DNA from: Pseudomonas abietaniphila
GTDB lineage: Bacteria; Pseudomonadota; Gammaproteobacteria; Pseudomonadales; Pseudomonadaceae
NCBI RefSeq assembly: GCF_039697315.1
Contig: NZ_CP155619.1
Span: 744,001 to 808,000 of the forward strand
Direction of reading: 5' to 3'
Length of the DNA: 64,000 bases
Positions 17,183 to 24,747 of this stretch are shown here, piece after piece. The position numbers were made by a program, and so were the translations under genes. How positions within the stretch are numbered: position 1 is the first letter of the stretch; every line of letters starts with the position of its first letter. Below the pieces are notes generated by a model. It ran no database searches. It was not told the DNA's origin and was given only the letters and a program-made list of their open reading frames with translations.

Positions 17183-18319
17183 ATGGACTCTTCTAGATGC
17201 ACGCGGAGCCAGCAGCGAATGAAATCTTTGAAGTATTATGAAAAAAATCGACACGCCACCTGGTTAGAGTTGTTTTTTGACCTTATTTTTGTCGTTACAA
17301 TTGGCAAGGTGACTCATACGCTCGGACATCTTCATCAAGGCCACTATGAACGTGAGCAATTATGGAGTTTCTTACTGCTTTTTGTTCCATTATGGTGGAT
17401 CTGGTCAAGCCATACTATTTACTCTAACAGGTTTGATACAGACGGCAACCTTCACCGTCTTTCAACATTATTTATAATGTTATTACTCATTGTGCTATCC
17501 GCACGGATTGGCGAAACACTGGAAGTGTACTACCCGCTTGTTATCACCTGCTATGTGGGTATACGTGCCATCATCAGCATCATGTACATTTCAACCATAA
17601 ATACTGTCGACGACCGTAGCGAATTCGCCTCCAGGCTTGGCTTCGCCCTTTTAGTCAGCTCAGCTATCAGTCTCTCATCCATTATTTTTGATCCACCCAT
17701 GCGTTACCTCGTAGCTTACATTGGAATTTTTCTTGATATTCTGCTTCCTGTTTTTTCCTGGAGCAAAGCAAAACCATTGCCAGCGCATACAGAACACTTA
17801 GTTGAACGACTAGGTTTGCTCACCCTTATCTTGTTAGGCGAGTCAGTGATCAGCCTTTCTGGAGGGTTATCTGATATTCAATGGAATCTTTATAATGTAA
17901 TGGCGGCAATCACCGGGTTTATCATGATTTGCAGTATATGGTGGATCTATTTTGATAGCTTTTACCTGCTGAGCAAAAATGAAAGCAGCATGAGCGGCCA
18001 CTCCTTAATCTACTCGCACCTCTTCCTGTTTTTAGGGCTGGCCCTCCTTGCTAATTTGATCAGGCATGCGATCTTGAACGACATTGCGATACATGATTTC
18101 CAAATTGTGTCAGTCATCGGCATGATCTTATTTTTCCTGGGTAAGCAATATGGCTACTTCATAGCCGTACCCAAGATAAGGAAATACATTCTTCAAAACA
18201 CGTTGATCGTGTTTTCTTTAGGTGGTTTAGCTATATTCCTGCCTCGTGTCGAGTACATATTGATCGGTCTAACATTGACCATGATCAGTTATGTTTTGCT
18301 GAATTTCAGGTATCGTTGA
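17183..18319 (+). CDS. Low-temperature-requirement A (LtrA) family membrane protein
   Basis: 378 residues, near the usual family length. It opens with the LtrA hallmark ATWLELFFDLIFVVTIGKVT (about residues 28-47) and has about ten hydrophobic segments, with the second hallmark ERLGLLTLILLGESVISLSG in the middle. The family was named from Listeria growth in the cold; its biochemical role is unknown. Start ATG 17183 is chosen because the shared leader ends there; ATG 17219 with GGAG upstream is an alternative. The gene is conspicuously AT-rich against its neighbours, which suggests transfer. The last 31 bases overlap a convergent gene. Confidence 0.85.
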   Translation: MDSSRCTRSQQRMKSLKYYEKNRHATWLELFFDLIFVVTIGKVTHTLGHLHQGHYEREQLWSFLLLFVPLWWIWSSHTIYSNRFDTDGNLHRLSTLFIMLLLIVLSARIGETLEVYYPLVITCYVGIRAIISIMYISTINTVDDRSEFASRLGFALLVSSAISLSSIIFDPPMRYLVAYIGIFLDILLPVFSWSKAKPLPAHTEHLVERLGLLTLILLGESVISLSGGLSDIQWNLYNVMAAITGFIMICSIWWIYFDSFYLLSKNESSMSGHSLIYSHLFLFLGLALLANLIRHAILNDIAIHDFQIVSVIGMILFFLGKQYGYFIAVPKIRKYILQNTLIVFSLGGLAIFLPRVEYILIGLTLTMISYVLLNFRYR

Positions 18320-18720
18320 GTCACTCTCGATCTCTGAAGCGAGTGCCCAAGGGTACGCATTATTTTCTCGACCACCGGCTTCGTGTATTTCTCGCTGGGG
18401 TCAGTTCCTGGTGGGTCGTTACTGCGGATCCATTCACCTTGATCGAAGGCCTGGTAAAGCGAGAAAGCGGGCTGAGGCATGTCGTTAGTCATGCCTACTT
18501 CAACCACAGCATTTATGATCCCGTTCATAACGCCGTCGCAAAACTCATAAAGCAAAGATCCTTGCAGATAGCCTTCCGCAACCAAAACGGACAGCTCGTT
18601 CAGCACATCATGCGGTGCAACGCCGAACCTTTCGCAAATCGGGACTAGATCACTCAACGTTAAACCGTCCGCCTCCGCTTTCACCGACAGTTCCTTGAGT
18701 TCGATCTTAGGTAACAACAT
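18289..18720 (-). CDS. Hypothetical protein
   Basis: 143 residues, not recognised. Mostly alpha-helical, acidic and soluble: ELKELSVKAEADGLTLSDLV, then a possible small helix-turn-helix-like segment (ERFGVAPHDVLNELSVLVAE, about 31-50), then a C-terminal basic tail (SLQRSRVTQRYLKF). No signal peptide or metal site is seen. Coding quality looks real: the frame is free of stops, composition is normal, and the ATG at 18720 is spaced from the next gene. It converges on and overlaps the LtrA gene end by 31 bases. Function unknown. Confidence 0.6.
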   Translation of the reverse strand: MLLPKIELKELSVKAEADGLTLSDLVPICERFGVAPHDVLNELSVLVAEGYLQGSLLYEFCDGVMNGIINAVVEVGMTNDMPQPAFSLYQAFDQGEWIRSNDPPGTDPSEKYTKPVVEKIMRTLGHSLQRSRVTQRYLKFSKT

Positions 18721-18817
18721 GATTGTGAGCTTCTTCCGGTCTGTGCCTTTTTTACCCCGCCAACCGCTATGTGCCAGCCGGACTTCGAGCGTTTATCGAC
18801 CTGGTTCGCGAGATGGA

Positions 18818-19387
18818 TTATCGGGCCTGACGCCTGCGGAACATCTCGGGATAATCAAGCACTACATCCCATTGGTCGACCTGGAGTTCAGCCGTGAAAC
18901 CGTTTGGCGTGCTCTCGTATCGATAGCGTTTACCCGGGATCAGGCACGTGTAGTTTTGTGCCATTACTCGAGGAAAAACGTCGCACTCGTTACCGGTAGC
19001 CAGCGGTATGTAGGCAACGAGGATGTCATGGGTCGCATGCTCCTTCATTGCCAGCCGCTTAATGGGAAGCGTGTTTGTGGCCGGTGTTGCGGCGATGTCG
19101 ACATCCAGGCATCCCGCCAAAAGAGGTACAGGATGTGCGCTGATCACATCGAACCAATTTCCCTTGCCGTCCGCGGTGAGATGCAGGCGTGGACCGCCTA
19201 CGAATTCAACGCGGACTTCTCGTGTGCAGAAATCGCAATCGGCAAGCACATAGTAATGCGCAGCGTAACCTTCGGATCGGCTTCCAATCACTACGCCTTC
19301 GATGACGAAAGAGTCGGCGCTGTTGAGAAACGAGCAATGGTCTACCCCGTTTCCTTCCCAGCTGTCCCATTGCACGACAGTCCGCAT
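18818..19387 (-). CDS. Putative glycolipid-binding family protein (DUF1089)
   Basis: 189 residues, matching the usual size of the PF06475 family. Recognised from the succession VVQWDSWEG, GVVIGSRSEGYAAHYYVLAD, the CDFCTREVRVEF strand, the L-x-x-DGKGNWFD turn, and a central H-x-x-x-GC-LDVDIAATPATNTLPI. The fold is a lipocalin-like or SRPBCC-like beta barrel. The glycolipid-binding name rests on the family annotation and not on anything visible here. No signal peptide, so cytosolic. It precedes the hypothetical gene at 18289 by about 100 bases on the same strand. Confidence 0.75.
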   Translation of the reverse strand: MRTVVQWDSWEGNGVDHCSFLNSADSFVIEGVVIGSRSEGYAAHYYVLADCDFCTREVRVEFVGGPRLHLTADGKGNWFDVISAHPVPLLAGCLDVDIAATPATNTLPIKRLAMKEHATHDILVAYIPLATGNECDVFPRVMAQNYTCLIPGKRYRYESTPNGFTAELQVDQWDVVLDYPEMFRRRQAR

Positions 19388-19506
19388 TCATCACCTCCAC
19401 GTCGTACCGATCCAGATGCTCATTGCCGTTCAACTTAACCCCGTTGCATGTAAACATGAAAGCACAGCCCCTCGAGGCCGGCTGCAAATCGCAGATCGAC
19501 TTGCAA

Positions 19507-19752
19507 TCACGCGTCCGTCGCACGGTCTGTGGCGCGTTGCCGTCGGTAAGCTGACAACGGCAACCCGCCCTGGCTGATGTCGTCGATGTCGTGCTCGTGG
19601 AAGATCACCGTCGTGTCTTCACGAGGCTTCCCCATGACGTTGAAGAGCAAATCGGCGATGCCCTGATAGACGGCTGCCTTCTGGTCGGCAGTGGTCCGGT
19701 CCGCGCCCGGCGTCGTGCCTTCCCGGGTCACCAGGATGTTTACGATTGGCAT
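19507..19752 (-). CDS. 4-oxalocrotonate tautomerase family protein
   Basis: 81 residues starting MPIVNILVTREG, so removal of Met would expose the catalytic Pro1 of the tautomerase superfamily. The central helix (TADQKAAVYQGIADLLFNVM) and the strand TTVIFHEHD followed by ISQGGLPLS match small monomer-type tautomerases. It keto-enolises substrates without a cofactor. It follows the SDR gene after 54 bases that contain a strong hairpin, with CTGGAG before the ATG, so it is probably second in the SDR operon. Physiological substrate unknown. Confidence 0.82.
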   Translation of the reverse strand: MPIVNILVTREGTTPGADRTTADQKAAVYQGIADLLFNVMGKPREDTTVIFHEHDIDDISQGGLPLSAYRRQRATDRATDA

Positions 19753-19773
19753 TGGAAAACTCCAGGGTAATGA

Positions 19774-19798
19774 GGGGAGCGCGCTTGGTGCGCTCCCC
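19774..19798. terminator. Strong intercistronic stem-loop (GGGGAGCGC/GCGCTCCCC)
   Basis: A perfect 9-bp stem with a 7-base loop lies between the SDR stop and the tautomerase start, both on the minus strand. No T-run follows in that direction and the tautomerase ribosome site begins soon after. It could therefore attenuate or stabilise the SDR mRNA end instead of ending transcription fully. Confidence 0.5.
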
Positions 19799-19806
19799 TG
19801 CAGGCT

Positions 19807-20517
19807 TTAACGGCCGGCGATGAGGCCGCCGTCAACGTGCAGGATTTCACCGGTCGAAAAGGCAGCGTCCTCAAGGTAGAGAACGGCACGGACGATGTCC
19901 TCGACCTCGCCGAGCTTGTTCATGGGATGGAAGGCTGCCAACTGCTCGACAATTTCGGGGTCATGCATCGGCGTGCGAATAACACCAGGCGCGACGGCGT
20001 TGACACGAATCCCACGCGTGGCGTATTCGATCGCCAAGCTCTTGGTCGCCGAATTCATGCCGCCTTTGGTGAGCATGGCAATGAAGGCGGGAGCGCGCGA
20101 GCTGGCGAACTCTGCCGTCGAGGCAGTGATCTGAACGACGTGACCGCTGCCCTGATCAAGCATCACCGGGATGACGGCCTGGGTCGCAAAGTAAAAGCCG
20201 TCGACATTCGTCTTCAACTTCAGGCGGTAATCTTCTTCTGTGTAATCGGTGAACGCTTTGCCGATGAAAATGCCGGCGTTGTTGACCAGTGTGTCGATGC
20301 GACCAAACCGCTCCAGCGCCGCTGCCACGAGCCGCTTGCCCGTCGCGGGATCGCCGATGTCGCCGGCGAGGGTGATCAAGTCCGGGTGTGTGGATGGCTG
20401 AATGGATCGCGAGGTGGCAACGACACCGTACCCCTTCGCCAGAAACGCATTCACGATAGCCTCACCCATCCCCTGTGAAGCGCCGGTAACAATCGCAACT
20501 TTCTGCACGTTTGACAT
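19807..20517 (-). CDS. Short-chain dehydrogenase/reductase (SDR), lacking the canonical catalytic Tyr
   Basis: 236 residues, classical SDR length. TGASQGMG (11-18) binds NAD(P), NNAG is at 79-82, and INTERIOR substrate-loop text GVIRTPMHDPEI and the C-terminal HVDGG are normal. Ser133 fills the usual Ser site, but the Y-x-x-x-K motif reads A-x-x-x-K (A147, K151 in AMLTKGG). I recall a recurring SDR subgroup with this substitution near LysR genes, so it may be a natural variant and not a damaged gene. Divergent from a LysR gene with 79 bases between starts; the tautomerase follows downstream. Confidence 0.85.
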   Translation of the reverse strand: MSNVQKVAIVTGASQGMGEAIVNAFLAKGYGVVATSRSIQPSTHPDLITLAGDIGDPATGKRLVAAALERFGRIDTLVNNAGIFIGKAFTDYTEEDYRLKLKTNVDGFYFATQAVIPVMLDQGSGHVVQITASTAEFASSRAPAFIAMLTKGGMNSATKSLAIEYATRGIRVNAVAPGVIRTPMHDPEIVEQLAAFHPMNKLGEVEDIVRAVLYLEDAAFSTGEILHVDGGLIAGR

Positions 20518-20596
20518 GGTTTTACTCCTGCCTATTTGTCTGGTGAGCAGAAGATAAGCCGTTGTCAGGTGCTCGAAAATTACCTATCTTCGCTCA

Positions 20597-21499
20597 ATGA
20601 CTGTTCAAAAACGCACAGACCTCGATTGGCAAGACGTCAGGATTTTCCTGGCGCTTGCGCGACATGGAAGCCTGTCTGCCGCCGCGCGGATGCTTTCGGT
20701 CAACCATGCGACGATTGCGCGGCGGCTCCATTCGCTGGAGGAGAGTCTTGGCGAGAAGCTCGTCGAGCGCCGACCTGACGGCTATGCACTGACGCTGGCG
20801 GGAACGCATGTGCTCGAAGCGGCAAGCGACATGGAGCACGCGGCGCAGACGCTGAGTCGTGGAATGCAGGACGGCACACCTTCCGGTCTTGTCAGAATCA
20901 GCGCCTCGCCCGGCCTCGCTGGCGGCTATCTCATTTCACGCCTGCCTGCGCTGACAGCCCGTTATCCCAAGCTGGATATAGACCTGTCCCCTGCCCTGCG
21001 CTCCATCAGCCTCGACCGGCATGAAGCGGATATTGCCATCCGCTTCGACAGGCCCAAGGACGGCGATATCATCGCGCGTCCGCTGGTCAATGTCGGCTTT
21101 GGGTTTTACGGAACGGATGAAGCCTGTCGCTCGGTTGAAGCTGGAGGCAACCTGGTTTTGATCGGCTTCAATGAGGCTGATGGTCACTTGGCCCAGGAGA
21201 AATGGGTGGCCCGACATTTCCCCCGAGCTCGCATCGCATTTCGCGCCAAAGATCAGGCGCTTCATGCCGTCGCCGCCCGGTCAGGTATCGGACTGGCGTT
21301 GATTCCGCATTACATCGGGCGCGCGGAGGCGACGCTGCGGATATGCGATCTTGGCGCAGTGCCCTCCAGCCGAGAGGTGTTTCTGCTGACGCGCAGTCGC
21401 GATCGAAAAGACGCGTCCATCCGGGTGGTGGCCGATGAGGTCGCTGACCTGTTTGAGCAGGAACGTGACCTGTTCTCTGCCCAAAGCACGTTGGGTTAA
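20597..21499 (+). CDS. LysR-family transcriptional regulator
   Basis: 300 residues. HTH in ARHGSLSAAARMLSVNHATI (about 18-37), followed by RRLHSLEESLGEKLVERRPD, then the effector-binding domain. The WQDVRIFLALA opening and the R-x-DGY after the wing place it in the group that controls divergent SDR genes. The 79-base spacer holds GAAGATA and TATCTTC arms that could be part of its operator. It ends 9 bases before the convergent siaD gene. Target inferred from divergence. Confidence 0.9.
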   Translation: MTVQKRTDLDWQDVRIFLALARHGSLSAAARMLSVNHATIARRLHSLEESLGEKLVERRPDGYALTLAGTHVLEAASDMEHAAQTLSRGMQDGTPSGLVRISASPGLAGGYLISRLPALTARYPKLDIDLSPALRSISLDRHEADIAIRFDRPKDGDIIARPLVNVGFGFYGTDEACRSVEAGGNLVLIGFNEADGHLAQEKWVARHFPRARIAFRAKDQALHAVAARSGIGLALIPHYIGRAEATLRICDLGAVPSSREVFLLTRSRDRKDASIRVVADEVADLFEQERDLFSAQSTLG

Positions 21500-21508
21500 C
21501 ACGCTGCT

Positions 21509-22282
21509 TCACACCGAATCGTCAGCCACTTCCACGCGATTTCGGCCTGCGCGTTTGGCATGGTAAAGCGCGGTGTCCGCCAAGCCATAGGCCGTGTCGA
21601 AACCGGTGCCTGCCGGGTTGGCGCTGACGCCGAAGCTGGCGGTGATGCTGCGATCGACAGGCGCACCGAACACATGGGCAGCGATGGCCTGGCGCATGGC
21701 TTCGGCCAACTTGACGCCTTGTTCGAGCTGGCCGCCGGGAATGAGCACGGTGAACTCTTCACCGCCTACCCTGCCGATGGCCGCGTCCTCGCCCACGATC
21801 TGCCGCAGGCAATCGACGATGCCCCGAATCACGGCGTCGCCCGCAGGATGGCCGAACTCATCGTTAACGTGCTTGAAGTGGTCGATGTCCAGAACGATCA
21901 TCACCGCGCCGGTCTGCAGCAACGCCTGGGCCGTCAAGTCGATGATTGCGCCGCGGTTCAGCACGCCCGTGAGGGCATCGTGGGTCGCGCGGTATTCCAG
22001 CTGACGGGCCAGCGTCTGCAGCTGTGCATTGAGCGCGTTCATCTCACGTTCGGCCCGGTCGCTGCGACCGATCAGGCGACGGGTTTCACGCATCAGGCGC
22101 TCATAGTGCGTCGCAAGTTCCGACAAGGATTTGCGGTAGACCTGCGCGTCGGCTTCAGGGAGCGCCAGGATCGAGCGAGCCTGCTCCAGCGCCTCGGCCT
22201 CGCTTTTGAACAAGTCTGGCGCCGGGTCGGGCAAGGTGCCCCGCGATGCGACAGAAGCTGCCATGTTGATCACCCTGTTCAC
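21509..22282 (-). CDS. siaD: Diguanylate cyclase SiaD
   Basis: 257 residues: an N-terminal helical stalk (about 25-95) followed by one GGDEF domain with DIDHFKHVND and the intact signature GGEEF at 173-177. No RxxD inhibition site precedes it: the equivalent positions read GEDA. In the Sia system the stalk binds unphosphorylated SiaC, which stabilises the active dimer and promotes c-di-GMP synthesis. It is the last gene of a four-gene minus-strand operon; its ATG overlaps the siaC stop by 4 bases. The assignment rests on both domain structure and gene order. Confidence 0.9.
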   Translation of the reverse strand: MNRVINMAASVASRGTLPDPAPDLFKSEAEALEQARSILALPEADAQVYRKSLSELATHYERLMRETRRLIGRSDRAEREMNALNAQLQTLARQLEYRATHDALTGVLNRGAIIDLTAQALLQTGAVMIVLDIDHFKHVNDEFGHPAGDAVIRGIVDCLRQIVGEDAAIGRVGGEEFTVLIPGGQLEQGVKLAEAMRQAIAAHVFGAPVDRSITASFGVSANPAGTGFDTAYGLADTALYHAKRAGRNRVEVADDSV

Positions 22283-22665
22283 GTGGTTACTGGATGGTCA
22301 TTGAAGATGATCGAGGTGAAGTCGGCCTTGAGCTCCTCGCCAAACTCGAAGATGGTCTCGTCTTCTTCCTCGTAGTACCAGTTCACTTCAATCCGGTTGC
22401 CTGCCTCGGCGGACTGATCCAGGGCATCGAAAATGCTGAACAGCATCTTGGTACTGGAGCTGTTGAAGTAGGCCAGTGCGATGTTCGCCGTGATCGTCGC
22501 GCCTTCTTTGGCCTCCAGAAATGCTCGCAGCTGCTGCACGATCGGTGCGTAAAAAGCCGCAGCGTTTTCCGGGTAGGATTCGCCTTTCATCGACAGAAGA
22601 TTCTGGTCAAAACGAAAGTCGACTTCCGGCGAAGTGGCCGTTGCTTCAATGTAGAAGTTGTCCAT
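22279..22665 (-). CDS. siaC: SiaC-type regulator (DUF1987 family)
   Basis: 128 residues from the ATG at 22665; a TTG at 22684-22686 overlapping the siaB stop would add seven residues. Family marks: LLSMKGESYPENAAAF near the N-terminus and an LAYFNSSSTKMLFSIFD segment, the region whose hydroxyl residue is phosphorylated by SiaB in P. aeruginosa, followed by EVNWYYEEED. The fold resembles anti-anti-sigma (STAS-like) proteins. Phosphorylation state decides whether it binds and activates SiaD. Overlaps siaD by 4 bases. Which serine or threonine is the target cannot be settled by eye. Confidence 0.88.
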   Translation of the reverse strand: MDNFYIEATATSPEVDFRFDQNLLSMKGESYPENAAAFYAPIVQQLRAFLEAKEGATITANIALAYFNSSSTKMLFSIFDALDQSAEAGNRIEVNWYYEEEDETIFEFGEELKADFTSIIFNDHPVTT

Positions 22666-22682
22666 GGCTAAGCGTCGCTCAA

Positions 22683-23258
22683 TCAAATGGTGGCTTTAAG
22701 GCAAAACAAGGTGGTTTCGGGGTCGTCCGGGCGCGGATGAAAACCGAATTCCAGCGGCGCGCTGGCGTCACGGGCCATGGTGAGGAAGCCCAGGCCAGCC
22801 CCTTTGCTGTCTTCCGGCGTCTCGGCGCGCAGCGTGACTTTGTAGGCGTGCTTGATCTCTTCCAGTGACATGGTGCGCAGCGGCTCGAGCTTCTCGCGCA
22901 GCCGCTCGATGTCGGCCGTCGCAATGGGGTTGGCGCAGAGCATCAGGTGCCGCTCACCGTCGGTGCTGATGCAGACGGCGCCCTGACGCAGCGCAGACGC
23001 TTCGGCGACCGTCGCACTCAAGGCGTCGGAGGAATAATGAATGATGTTCTGCGAGAGTTCGACGAACGACGAAAACAGTTTGCGTCGCGTCGGGCCGCTG
23101 ACCCCGGAGATTTCCAGTTGCAGCTTCACCACTTCGGCCATCGCCGAGATGATGTGATGCGAGAAATACCCCATGTGATAGAAAATCACGTTTCTCTGTT
23201 GGGCCAGATCGAAAAACGTGCAGTCCTGCTGAGCGGTGGGTGAAGTGAACATCGTCAT
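22683..23258 (-). CDS. siaB: SiaB-family protein kinase
   Basis: 191 residues. A GHKL-like kinase fold with the N-box-like E-x-x-x-N in SSFVELSQNIIHYSSD (about 63-78) and a glycine-rich GAGLGFLTMARD near the C-terminus that would cap ATP. SiaB phosphorylates SiaC and thereby switches off the SiaD cyclase, opposed by the SiaA phosphatase. The ATG at 23258 overlaps the siaA stop by 4 bases and its stop touches the siaC leader, so the three are translationally linked. Confidence 0.88.
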   Translation of the reverse strand: MTMFTSPTAQQDCTFFDLAQQRNVIFYHMGYFSHHIISAMAEVVKLQLEISGVSGPTRRKLFSSFVELSQNIIHYSSDALSATVAEASALRQGAVCISTDGERHLMLCANPIATADIERLREKLEPLRTMSLEEIKHAYKVTLRAETPEDSKGAGLGFLTMARDASAPLEFGFHPRPDDPETTLFCLKATI

Positions 23259-24493
23259 TCCTGAATACGGGCACAGAAAAGGGTCAAGTCGTCACGCCGC
23301 GATTGCTCGCCCTGCCACACGGCCAGTGCCGTTTGCAGGGCCTCGCAGATCGCGCTCGACGGCTGGGTGCGGTGCGCAATGATCGTCTCGAAGGCTTTGC
23401 GCTTACCGAACGCAATACGCTTCGGGCCGCCGATCTGGTCGATCAACCCGTCGGTGGCGATGAACATCAGGCTTCCCGGTTGCATCTGCACGCGACTGAC
23501 CGACCATTGGTAATCGAAGTGGCTGTCGACATACCCCACGCCCATGCGCTGGCCGGCAATGGTCTCGAGCTGTTCGGCGTCGGGATGCAACACATGCAGC
23601 GCCATACTCGCGCCCGCAAAACTGAGCACTTGAGTGGCGTTATCGAACCAGAAAAAGGAGGCGTCCAGACCGTCGTCGGATTCGGGGGTGCCATCAAGGC
23701 CGTTCACCTGCCCCAGTTGCTCCTTGACGCTGCGATTGACCGCCGACAACAGGTTCGCAGGGTTGCGCGGCCCCAGTTGTGCCAGCGCCTGGGTCAGGGA
23801 TGACGACGCAATCAACGTCATGAACGCGCCGGGAACGCCGTGTCCCGTGCAATCGGCGATGGCGCCGAACCAGCCATCGGCGTAGGCGCAGAAGTGATAG
23901 AAATCACCACCCACGACATCACGCGGCTCCCACAACAGCGAGGCATCGCCCAGCGTCGAACTCAGTGCCTCGCGGGAGGCCCGCAGCATGGCGCGCTGAA
24001 TCACACTGGCGTATTCGATGCTCTGCATCATCTGGCGGTTCTTCTCGGCCTGCATCGCCGCGACCACCGCCATCAATTCCAGGCCATTGCCCAACCCGGC
24101 AAAGTGCCCGTTGCGGGTAACGATGAAGCCGTCAGCCAGGGCTTTTTCACCGTATTCGACGGTCTTGAATGTCAGCGCCTCGATGCTCATCCCGGCATCG
24201 ACGATCAGCGGTTCCTTGTCCATGAAGGCGATGCAGCTTTTCTTGTCGTACAGCTCGCGGTGAAACGGCTTGCTCATCTGCGACAGGAAGATATTGCGGT
24301 TGATCAGCCCGATCGGTCGATCGCCCTCCAGCACGGCCAGGCACGCGCGCTCGCGGTGGGCACTGAAAATTTCCATGACACGATTGTTGGTGCTGTCCGA
24401 TTCGATGCCGGGCACCTCATTGCACAGATCGCCTGCGCAACGGTGATCTCGGGGCAACGTCGGCCGCATGAATGTGAAATGTTCCGCCTGCAT
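23255..24493 (-). CDS. siaA: SiaA-like PP2C (SpoIIE-type) phosphatase with N-terminal CBS-like domains
   Basis: 412 residues from the ATG at 24493 (a TTG eight codons earlier is possible). The C-terminal two thirds is a PP2C/SpoIIE domain with metal-binding marks VGGDFYHF, ADCTGHGVPGAFMTLIASS and RRDDLTLF. The first 140 residues carry no membrane segment. They look like a CBS pair: ACLAVLEGDRPIGLINR, then DGFIVTRNGHFAGLGNG. Classical P. aeruginosa SiaA is a longer membrane protein with periplasmic sensor and HAMP. Here the phosphatase should be cytosolic and perhaps nucleotide-sensing. First gene of siaABCD. Confidence 0.82.
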   Translation of the reverse strand: MQAEHFTFMRPTLPRDHRCAGDLCNEVPGIESDSTNNRVMEIFSAHRERACLAVLEGDRPIGLINRNIFLSQMSKPFHRELYDKKSCIAFMDKEPLIVDAGMSIEALTFKTVEYGEKALADGFIVTRNGHFAGLGNGLELMAVVAAMQAEKNRQMMQSIEYASVIQRAMLRASREALSSTLGDASLLWEPRDVVGGDFYHFCAYADGWFGAIADCTGHGVPGAFMTLIASSSLTQALAQLGPRNPANLLSAVNRSVKEQLGQVNGLDGTPESDDGLDASFFWFDNATQVLSFAGASMALHVLHPDAEQLETIAGQRMGVGYVDSHFDYQWSVSRVQMQPGSLMFIATDGLIDQIGGPKRIAFGKRKAFETIIAHRTQPSSAICEALQTALAVWQGEQSRRDDLTLFCARIQE

Positions 24494-24684
24494 GCTAGTA
24501 CTACCGCGCCAGACCAAAGCGCGGACAGTATCAGCATGATATTAAAGTGATGTTACAGAACGCGTCATTTGTTCGGTCGAGCGCCATTTCGCCCCGTGCC
24601 TCGCGCCTTGCACTTGGTGTTAAATACACCACCCGGGTCGAACGCTCAGACCCTGTCGGACAGTTCAGCGAAACGGAACGCGAT

Positions 24685-24747
24685 ATGACAAGCCTTTTTG
24701 ACACACGCAACGCCCTTCATTTTCCTTCGTCGGCGGTGGCAGCATGA
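24685..24747 (+). CDS. Possible 20-codon leader ORF overlapping the amidase start
   Basis: ATG at 24685 opens MTSLFDTRNALHFPSSAVAA and stops at a TGA (24745-24747) that overlaps the amidase ATG as ATGA. A GGAA lies about 8 bases upstream. It may be a translational-coupling leader or the tail of a longer chance frame from 24547. Unsupported by any family. Confidence 0.25.
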   Translation: MTSLFDTRNALHFPSSAVAA

